Assembly (NCBI GenBank): GCA_902494685.1
Contig: CABUUE010000066.1
Location: 1 to 8,012 of the forward strand
Source of the DNA: an uncultured Collinsella sp.
Lineage (GTDB): Bacteria > Actinomycetota > Coriobacteriia > Coriobacteriales > Coriobacteriaceae
DNA length: 8,012 nt
Reading direction: 5' to 3'
The position numbers and the translations under genes were made by a program. Each line of letters starts with the position of its first letter. The first letter of the stretch is position 1. Under the pieces are notes generated by a model. It saw only the letters and a list, made by a program, of their open reading frames with translations. It was not told where the DNA came from and made no database searches. Shown piece after piece: positions 1 through 7,671 of this stretch.

Positions 1-1083
1 GGCGCGCGGGTCGCTGAGCGTATAGACGGCGTGGCCCATGCCGTAGATGAGGCCCGTGCCGTCGAAGGCCTGCTTGTCGAGGATCTTGCCCAGGTAGGCC
101 GCGACCTCGTCCTCGTCCTCCCAGTTGGAGACATGCGCGCGGATGTCCTCGTGCATAGACACGACCTTGGCATTGGCGCCGCCGTGGCGCGGGCCCTTGA
201 GCGAGCCGATAGCCGCGGCGTAGGCGGAATACGGGTCGGTGGCCGAAGACGACAGCACGCGGCAAGCGAAGGTGGAGTTGTTGCCGCCGCCGTGCTCGGC
301 ATGCAGCATGAGCATAACGTCGAGCAGCATCGCCTCATCGCGGGTGAACGCCATGCCGCCGCGCAGGACCTGTAGGATGGTCTCGGCGGTGGAGAGACCG
401 GGCGTAGGGTGCGGCACGTGAACCTCGGAGCCGCGAAGCTTGGCGACCGAGGCCATGTGTGCGAAGGCGGCGATGCGCGGGAGACGTGCGAGCATGGAAA
501 TGGCGACGTCGATTTCGTGCTCAGGCGTGATCACGTCTGGTTCGGCATCGAAGGCGTAGAGCAACAGTACGGCGCGCTGGAGCACGTTCATGATGCTCGA
601 CGACACCGTGGTCATAGGGAACTCTTTAACGTACTCGTCGCTCAGATGTCTAAAGGCGCCCAGGCGCTCGCAAAAGCCGTCGAGCTCTTCCTTGTTGGGC
701 AGCGAGCCCGTGATAAGCAGATAGGCGACTTCTTCGTAGCCGTAGCGATTCTCGGCCTGGGCATTGTTGACCAGATCCTCGATGCTGTAGCCGCGAAGCG
801 TGAGCTTGCCCTGATCGGGCACGACCTTTCCGTCGACCTTGTTGTAGCCGTGCACATCCGAGATACGAGTGAGGCCCGCGACCACGCCCGAGCCGTCGGC
901 ATTGCGCAGGCCGCGCTTGACATTGTGCTCTTCGAACAAGCCCTCGTCATAAGGGTCGGTCGGCAGGCCGTGGTAGAGGCTTTCGCTCTCAGACGAAATC
1001 TGGCGGCTTGCTTCGTAATCCAGAACCAGTCGGCTCAAGTGGTCATCGAAGCGGTAATAGATTTTCTTGGCGTCGTAGGCCAT
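1..1083 (-). CDS. gltA: Citrate synthase (3' end beyond the window)
   Basis: Citrate synthase condenses acetyl-CoA with oxaloacetate to citrate in the cytoplasm, the entry to the TCA cycle and to glutamate synthesis. I translated the minus strand by hand: 361 codons read open from ATG at 1083 to the left edge. Two hallmark blocks are visible: AEHGGGNNST with the presumed catalytic H264, and GPRHGGAN with H300. The family signature GMGHAVYTLSDPR follows at residues 348-360. The third catalytic residue, the Asp of the later YPNVDFYSG-type block, lies outside the window. The N-terminal region of about 60 residues before 'GLTRISDVHGYNK' fits the longer citrate/2-methylcitrate synthases of Gram-positive anaerobes. 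GGAGAGGAG lies 5 bases before the ATG and fixes the start. The gene follows the ACT-domain gene after 77 bases with no clear promoter or terminator between, so cotranscription is likely. Methylcitrate synthase activity cannot be excluded from sequence. Confidence 0.93.
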   Translation of the reverse strand, partial: MAYDAKKIYYRFDDHLSRLVLDYEASRQISSESESLYHGLPTDPYDEGLFEEHNVKRGLRNADGSGVVAGLTRISDVHGYNKVDGKVVPDQGKLTLRGYSIEDLVNNAQAENRYGYEEVAYLLITGSLPNKEELDGFCERLGAFRHLSDEYVKEFPMTTVSSSIMNVLQRAVLLLYAFDAEPDVITPEHEIDVAISMLARLPRIAAFAHMASVAKLRGSEVHVPHPTPGLSTAETILQVLRGGMAFTRDEAMLLDVMLMLHAEHGGGNNSTFACRVLSSSATDPYSAYAAAIGSLKGPRHGGANAKVVSMHEDIRAHVSNWEDEDEVAAYLGKILDKQAFDGTGLIYGMGHAVYTLSDPRA

Positions 1084-1160
1084 GCGCGCTCCTCTCCGGG
1101 CCGCATCGGGGTGGCTTGCATGGGCATGCGCGCGTCAGGCTATCCCCAGCGGCTTGTTCG

Positions 1161-1448
1161 CTACAGGCGGTACATAAAGTTGAAGACGTCCTCGCGCTGG
1201 ATGGACACGTTGACGCCCGAAAGCTCGCCGGCCTCGGCCAGCGCCTTCTGCAGCTCGGCGAAGTCGAGCTTGGACTCGGCGGTATCGGCCAGCATGGTCA
1301 TGGTGAAGATGTCCTCGATAATGGACTGCGTGATGTCGCGGATGTCGACGTTGGCCTCGCCTAGGACACGGGTGACGCCGGCGACGATGCCGGGGCGGTT
1401 CTTGCCAAGGACGGTGATGACGATACGGGAGGACGAGATCTCGGCCAT
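1161..1448 (-). CDS. ACT-domain protein, UPF0237-like (95 aa)
   Basis: This is a single ACT domain with nothing else attached. ACT domains bind small ligands, usually amino acids, at dimer interfaces. The opening strand and loop 'RIVITVLGKNRPGIVAGV' (residues 8-25) has the Gly/Pro ligand-loop pattern. The continuation 'DIRDITQSIIEDIFTMTML' and the end 'EDVFNFMYRL' match the stand-alone ACT proteins called UPF0237, which are about 90 residues long, so it is complete. AAAGGG lies 6 bases upstream of the ATG at 1448. In many bacteria this family sits next to a UPF0210 (DUF711) gene; here the next gene is citrate synthase. A regulatory role is plausible but no ligand is known from the sequence. 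Family assignment is firm; function is not. Confidence 0.9.
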   Translation of the reverse strand: MAEISSSRIVITVLGKNRPGIVAGVTRVLGEANVDIRDITQSIIEDIFTMTMLADTAESKLDFAELQKALAEAGELSGVNVSIQREDVFNFMYRL

Positions 1449-1495
1449 GGGAAACCCTTTCGCGTGATTGCGGCGCGCGCGGGGCGCTCCGCTAC

Positions 1496-1518
1496 GGTAC
1501 AGTGTTCATCATTGTACC
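1496..1518 (-). promoter_or_regulatory. Candidate promoter with overlapping dyad for the ACT/citrate synthase unit
   Basis: Read on the minus strand, TACAAT (1516 down to 1511) is a good -10 hexamer. It would start transcription near 1504 and leave a leader of about 55 bases. No convincing -35 is seen at 16-18 bases. The -10 lies inside a perfect inverted repeat: GGTACA at 1496-1501 and TGTACC at 1513-1518, 11 bases apart. A dyad over a -10 is the usual place for a repressor, but the arms are short and no regulator is known. Confidence 0.45.
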
Positions 1519-1641
1519 TGTCTGGCGCCAAAAGGGGTGTGCTTACTGCGGCGTTACACGTCTGCAACATGGGAGAAGGGGCAACAGGGTGCGTGTCCGC
1601 TGCGGTTGGTCGCGCCGCGTTGCACAAAGACCGTGAACCTT

Positions 1642-1670
1642 TTGTGGGACGCGCGGCGCCGTGGTACCAT
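1642..1670 (+). promoter_or_regulatory. Candidate rpmE promoter
   Basis: TTGTGG (1642-1647) and TACCAT (1665-1670) are separated by exactly 17 bases and fit a housekeeping sigma promoter (TTG of the -35; 4 of 6 at the -10). The start would be near 1677, giving a leader of about 78 bases that contains both hairpins described separately. The stretch 1519-1641 between the two divergent promoters holds no gene or structure that I can support. Confidence 0.5.
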
Positions 1671-1683
1671 AGCCGAGTTTGTT

Positions 1684-1747
1684 GTCTTGGTCGGAAACCA
1701 AGACGCCTTATGCGCTGATCGGTAACCAGCGCCTGACCAATAAGGAG
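1684..1747 (+). promoter_or_regulatory. rpmE 5' leader: twin hairpins, putative L31 autoregulatory element
   Basis: Two 21-base hairpins lie 28 bases apart (start to start) at 1684-1704 and 1712-1732. The first pairs GTCTTGGT with ACCAAGAC perfectly. The second pairs GCGCTG with CAGCGC, followed inward by one A/C mismatch and a T-A pair. Aligned base for base, the loops read TCGGAAA and TCGGTAA, and the 3' arms begin CCA in both. The three outer differing stem pairs all change in a compensatory way (T-A to C-G, C-G to G-C, T-A to C-G). The second hairpin ends 9 bases before AAGGAG (1742-1747), the rpmE ribosome binding site 7 bases from the ATG. Ribosomal proteins commonly bind such leaders to repress their own synthesis. 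I recall that an L31 leader motif has been described for Coriobacteria; that match is from memory and unchecked. Confidence 0.65.
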
Positions 1748-1754
1748 TCCTACC

Positions 1755-2180
1755 ATGAAGCAGGGTATCCATCCCCAGTATGTCGAGTGCACGGTGACGT
1801 GCTCCTGCGGCAACACCTTCAAGACGCACGCTACCGTGTCCGAGATGAAGGTCGAGCTTTGCAACGAGTGCCACCCGTTCTACACCGGCCAGCAGAAGTT
1901 CGTCGACACCGGTGGACGCGTCCAGCGCTTCGCCGACAAGTTCGGTGGCGCCGCTGCCGCCCAGCTCAAGAAGGCTGAGGAGGCCAAGGCTGCCAAGGCC
2001 GCCAAGGCTGCTGAGGCCGAGGCCGCTCGCAAGGCCGCCGCTGAGGCTAAGGCTGCCGAGAAGGCTAAGCGTGCCGCTAAGTTTGCCGAGGAGGCTGCCA
2101 AGCAGGCCGCCGAGGCTCCCGCAGAGGCTCCCGTCGAGGAGGCCGCTGCCGAGGCCGAGACCACCGAGGCTGCTGAGTAA
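1755..2180 (+). CDS. rpmE: Ribosomal protein bL31, zinc-binding form, with long Ala/Lys/Glu-rich tail
   Basis: bL31 is a protein of the large ribosomal subunit that bridges to the small subunit near the 5S rRNA/central protuberance. The first 64 residues form a complete L31 (MKQGIHPQYVE start, HPFYTGQQKFVDTGGRVQRF core). It is the zinc (C+) type: C16, C18, C36 and C39 form a CxC...CxxC site. L31 is normally about 65-90 residues, whereas this protein has 141. The extra residues 65-141 are almost only Ala, Lys, Glu and Arg, first basic (KKAEEAKAAKAAKAAEAEAA), then acidic and Pro-containing at the end (EAPAEAPVEEAAAEAETTEAAE). This predicts a long helix ending in a flexible acidic tail. The frame stays open in the same G/C-rich codon style up to TAA, with a terminator close behind, so the extension looks genuine. 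AAGGAG at 1742-1747 supports the start. The gene is monocistronic and probably self-regulated through its leader. Confidence 0.95.
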   Translation: MKQGIHPQYVECTVTCSCGNTFKTHATVSEMKVELCNECHPFYTGQQKFVDTGGRVQRFADKFGGAAAAQLKKAEEAKAAKAAKAAEAEAARKAAAEAKAAEKAKRAAKFAEEAAKQAAEAPAEAPVEEAAAEAETTEAAE

Positions 2181-2217
2181 ATAGCTCGCCGCGGAATCAC
2201 TCGCATTCATGGCATAA

Positions 2218-2257
2218 GGGCCGTGCATCCGTTTGGGTGCGCGGCCCTTTTCTTTTT
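2218..2257 (+). terminator. Intrinsic terminator of rpmE
   Basis: A 13-pair stem runs from 2218-2230 to 2235-2247 with loop GTTT; it contains GGGCCG/CGGCCC at the base and two G-T wobble pairs. It is followed by TTTTCTTTTT (2248-2257). It lies 38 bases after the rpmE stop and separates rpmE from secA. Confidence 0.92.
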
Positions 2258-2258
2258 A

Positions 2259-2361
2259 TTGGTGCAAACCAACCTGCCCCCATTGCACCAAATGGCAGAG
2301 AGGCAGCGTTTGCCCAGATAAAACCTGCCAAAATTAACCTGTCCCATTGTGGCAGGTTGGT
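2259..2361. repeat. Intergenic repeat cluster upstream of secA
   Basis: Several repeats are packed into about 100 bases. TTGGTGCAA (2259-2267) is the perfect inverse of TTGCACCAA (2283-2291). ACCAACCTGCC (2268-2278) is the perfect inverse of GGCAGGTTGGT (2351-2361). AACCTGCC recurs directly at 2271 and 2322, with one change at 2336 (AACCTGTC). CCCATTG follows the first and third copies (at 2279 and 2343), making an imperfect direct repeat. As RNA, the loop of the first hairpin is fully complementary to 2351-2361, and 2322-2329 could compete for the same partner. It could be a small dispersed repeat (MITE/REP-like), a multi-site operator or a structured RNA. No target-site duplication is obvious and no coding potential is seen. 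Confidence 0.6.
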
Positions 2362-2377
2362 CGTAGTTATTACGTGG

Positions 2378-2426
2378 CGGTCGAGGTCGACCGTATAGGC
2401 CGCGCCTTGTTTGGCTAAAGTACAAT
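2378..2426 (+). promoter_or_regulatory. Candidate secA promoter region with upstream near-palindrome
   Basis: TACAAT at 2421-2426, in the context AAAGTACAATCATC, is a good -10 and would start transcription near 2433, about 55 bases before the chosen secA ATG. No -35 match is seen at the right distance (GGCCGC at 2398-2403), so it may need an activator. A dyad of CGGTCGA (2378-2384), GG, TCGACCG (2387-2393) lies roughly 40-55 bases upstream of the predicted start, a typical activator position. Both elements are read from sequence; the function is inferred. Confidence 0.42.
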
Positions 2427-2487
2427 CATCTGTGTTTAACTCGCCCGCAGCTGCACGGCGTGGGCGATGGCCAAAAAGGAAAACCAC

Positions 2488-5294
<2,807 letters not shown>

Positions 5295-5295
<1 letters not shown>

Positions 5296-6443
5296 TGGCT
5301 GAGGCTTTAGAGGTAACGCCCGCCGAGCTGGACGCGTTTGCGGACCGGCTCGGTGAGGTCGAGTCATATCTCCACCTGGACGAGAAGCGTACCCGCGTGT
5401 CCGAGCTCGAGGCCAAAAGTGTTGCCCCTGGCTTTTGGGATGACGCCGACGCCGCCCGTGCCACCATGGAGGAGATCGCGCGCACCAAGGAAGATATCGC
5501 TGCCGTGGACACCGCGCGCGGCGAGCTTTCCGATGCCCGCGCCGCGCTGGAGCTTGCCGAGGAGATGGGGGATGACCCCGACGCCGCCGCCCTTCGCGAG
5601 GAGGCTGCAGCCACGGCTGAGCGCCTGGCCCGTGCCATCGATGAGCTTGAGCTTTCGAGCTGGTTTACCGGTGAGTTCGATCACGGCGATGCCATCGTGA
5701 CCATCAAGCCCGGACAGGGTGGTCTGGAGGCCCAGGACTGGACCTTCATGCTCTTTAAGATGTACATGAAGTACTGCCAGCGTCGCGGCTGGAAGGTCAC
5801 CATCAACGACTGTCCCGCGGCCGAGGTCATCGGCATCGACCGCGCGACCTTTACCGTCGAGGGCAAGGACGCATTTGGCATGCTGCGCGCCGAGGCCGGC
5901 GTCCATCGCTTGGTTCGCATTAGCCCCACCGACGACAAGAAGCGCCGCCAGACCACGTTTGCCGGCGTCGAGGTCATCCCCGTACTGCCCGATGATATCG
6001 ACATCGAGATCAACCCCGACGACATCCGCGTGGACGTGTACCACGCGAGCGGCCCGGGCGGTCAGGGCGTCAACACCACCGACTCTGCTGTGCGCGTAAC
6101 GCATTTTCCCAGCGGCATCGTTGTCACTTGCCAAAACGAGCGCAGCCAGATTCAGAACAAGGCCGCGTGCATGCAGATTCTCAAGGCCCGTCTGTACGAG
6201 ATCGAGCTCGAGAAGCGCGCCGAGGCACTCGACGAGATTCGCGGGCCAAAGACCACGATCGGTTTTGGCAACCAGATTCGCAGCTACGTGCTCTACCCGT
6301 ATCAGATGGTCAAGGACCTGCGTACGGGCGTGGAGACCAGCAACGTCGAGGCCGTTCTCGACGATGGCGATCTGGATCCGTTTGTGATCGGCTACCATCG
6401 CTGGGCAACCGGCAACGCCGATGCGGAAGGCTCGGACGCCTAG
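5295..6443 (+). CDS. prfB: Peptide chain release factor 2 (RF2) with variant SPT recognition tripeptide
   Basis: RF2 reads UAA and UGA in the ribosomal A site and triggers peptide release. The 382-residue protein is complete. It has a helical N-terminal domain (about 1-120), domain 2 with the codon-recognition loop, the catalytic GGQ at 255-257 (HASGPGGQGVN), and a C-terminal domain ending in an unusual acidic tail (GNADAEGSDA). The recognition tripeptide at residues 210-212 is SPT (codons AGC CCC ACC, 5922-5930), not the canonical SPF. The downstream RRQTTF has Q219 where E. coli RF2 has His215; I recall Gln there in other actinobacterial RF2. The autoregulatory CUUUGA frameshift near codon 25 is absent; the frame is continuous. 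The ATG overlaps the secA stop (TAATG), with AGGA at 5284-5287, so translation is coupled to secA. Its own stop is UAG. RF1 is excluded: overall similarity is to RF2 throughout (DIDIEINPDDIRVDVY, QIRSYVLYPYQMVKDLRTG). Confidence 0.95.
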
Positions 6444-6485
6444 GCACATGGTTGGCTCCGGGTCGATGCAAACACTTCGCAGGGG

Positions 6486-6513
6486 TGGTATTTGCTCGAT
6501 GAATCGGTAGAAT
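6486..6513 (+). promoter_or_regulatory. Weak candidate promoter upstream of the YitT-family gene
   Basis: TAGAAT (6508-6513), in the context GGTAGAATCG, resembles the other -10 elements in this window. The best upstream partner, TGGTAT at 6486-6491 (16-base spacing), is poor. A transcript from here would start near 6520 and have to cross the terminator at 6533-6561 before reaching the gene. Confidence 0.28.
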
Positions 6514-6532
6514 CGAATACAGCAAGAAGTTC

Positions 6533-6561
6533 AAAGCGCACTCGTTTGGGTGCGCTTTTTT
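6533..6561 (+). terminator. Intrinsic terminator after secA-prfB, abutting the next gene
   Basis: AAAGCGCACTC (6533-6543) pairs over 11 positions, one of them a wobble, with GGGTGCGCTTT (6548-6558) across the loop GTTT. The T run continues to 6561. It lies 89 bases after the prfB stop and only 12 bases before the next start codon. It shares 13 consecutive bases (CGTTTGGGTGCGC) with the rpmE terminator. Confidence 0.88.
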
Positions 6562-6573
6562 GAGGGAGGCAGC

Positions 6574-7464
6574 ATGGCATATCGTCTGGACATCAAGCGC
6601 ATTCTTTCGCTGAACTTCTTTCACGATCTGCCCAAGATTATGCTGGGCTGCGCTCTGGCCGCTATCGCGACGGATCTATTTTTGATTCCCAACGGTCTTG
6701 CTGCCGGCGGCGTTACGGGTCTCGCCACGATTATCCAGGCGGTCGGCGCCTCGCATGGCATCTCGCTGCCTGTCGGTATTCAAACCATCGTGATGAATGC
6801 CTTGCTGCTGCTGGTCGTTATGCGCGAGGGTGGCATGTTCTACGTGGTGCAGACCGCGACGGGCTTTGTGCTGCTGGGCTTCTTCACCGACCTGTTCGCT
6901 CCGTTTGTGGCGCCGCTGGCACATGCCGACCTGATGCTGCCCGCTATGTGGGGCGGCATCATCACGGGCATCGGCTACGGCATGGTGCTACGCGCCGGTG
7001 CCAACACTGGCGGCTCCGACACGATCGGCCAGATCATCTCGCGCAACACGTCACTACCGGTGGGCTCCACCGTCATGGCGATCGACGTTGCCGTGTGCGC
7101 GCTGTCGGCCCCGGTCTTTTCGGTCGAAAACGCGCTGTATGCGGGCCTCTCGATGGTCATTAGCGGCTACGTGATCGATGCCGTGGTCGACGGCGGCAAC
7201 AGGCGCCGTATGGTACTCATCATCTCGGACAAGTTTCCCGATATTGCGGCCGACATCATGTATGGCCTGGGTCGCGGCTGCACCAAGTTTAAGGCGACCG
7301 GCATGTACTCGGGTGCCGAGAAGCCGGTGATCATGGTAATCGTGAGTCGTCGCGAGCTCAACACGCTCAAGACGATCGTGCGCGAGCGCGACCCGCGTGC
7401 CATCGTGACCGTGGCCGACGTTACGGAAACCTTCGGCGAGGGTTTCAAGGACATTAACGCGTAG
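6574..7464 (+). CDS. YitT-family integral membrane protein (DUF161/DUF2179)
   Basis: A 296-residue membrane protein of the YitT family; the transported substrate, if any, is not known. Hydrophobic segments appear at about 20-39, 44-60, 68-84, 88-112, 122-140 and 164-203, with glycine-rich repeats (GLAAGGVTGLA at 41-51; GANTGGSDTIGQI at 142-154) typical of its DUF161 part. A soluble C-terminal domain of the DUF2179 type runs from about 210 to 290 (MVLIISDK, GRGCTKFKATGMYSGAEK, VTVADVTETFGEGF). I choose the ATG at 6574, behind GAGGGAGG (6562-6569). A longer reading from GTG 6550 would begin inside the terminator stem and is implausible. From memory, Bacillus also keeps a member of this family near secA-prfB, so the neighbourhood may be old. 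Expression must cope with the terminator immediately upstream. Confidence 0.9.
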   Translation: MAYRLDIKRILSLNFFHDLPKIMLGCALAAIATDLFLIPNGLAAGGVTGLATIIQAVGASHGISLPVGIQTIVMNALLLLVVMREGGMFYVVQTATGFVLLGFFTDLFAPFVAPLAHADLMLPAMWGGIITGIGYGMVLRAGANTGGSDTIGQIISRNTSLPVGSTVMAIDVAVCALSAPVFSVENALYAGLSMVISGYVIDAVVDGGNRRRMVLIISDKFPDIAADIMYGLGRGCTKFKATGMYSGAEKPVIMVIVSRRELNTLKTIVRERDPRAIVTVADVTETFGEGFKDINA

Positions 7465-7671
7465 GGTCGACTGCGTTCCATCCAAAAGACGTTCACATTG
7501 GTAAACCGTTTCATCAGCGGTTCTGCCTGCTCAATTGCTCAAATAATGATAAATACTCTGGTAAAGCTTCCAGTTTCCAGCATAATGAATGACGTACGTG
7601 CATCGCGGCTGGGTTGGGACGATCTTCTGTGCCGTGCGCATCTTGTCTAAAGAGGATGAAAGGAAGGCACA
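7465..7671. other. Intergenic region before the transketolase gene
   Basis: No terminator is seen for the YitT-family gene. The region is more AT-rich than the genes. It holds small tandem repeats: TGCTCAA at 7528 and 7536, and TTCCAG at 7568 and 7575. It also has a short inverted repeat (AACCG/CGGTT near 7504-7522) and an 8-base palindrome ACGTACGT (7592-7599). CATAAT (7581-7586) with CTGGTA 17 bases upstream is a marginal promoter candidate. None of these is strong enough to call individually. Confidence 0.4.

Noticed and set aside
409..1467. A 352-codon plus-strand open frame over the citrate synthase and ACT genes
   Set aside because: The minus-strand reading gives recognisable citrate synthase and ACT proteins with good ribosome binding sites; the plus-strand product resembles nothing.
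1464..1725. Small plus-strand open frames in the divergent region
   Set aside because: They overlap the promoters and the rpmE leader, lack ribosome binding sites, and look like random translation.
1554..2228. A 224-codon minus-strand open frame with a Leu/Gly/Ser-rich product over rpmE
   Set aside because: It is the reverse reading of the alanine-rich rpmE tail; the composition is an artefact of that repeat-like coding.
5364..6449. A 361-codon open frame antisense to prfB
   Set aside because: Same shadow effect; no ribosome binding site or family resemblance, and prfB accounts for the region.
6550..6573. Upstream GTG start for the YitT-family protein
   Set aside because: The GTG lies inside the terminator stem, while the ATG at 6574 has a strong GAGGGAGG site.
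7546..7650. Possible 34-codon leader peptide (MINTLVKLPV...) before the transketolase gene
   Set aside because: There is no ribosome binding site before its ATG, no regulatory codon run, and no terminator/antiterminator pair after it.
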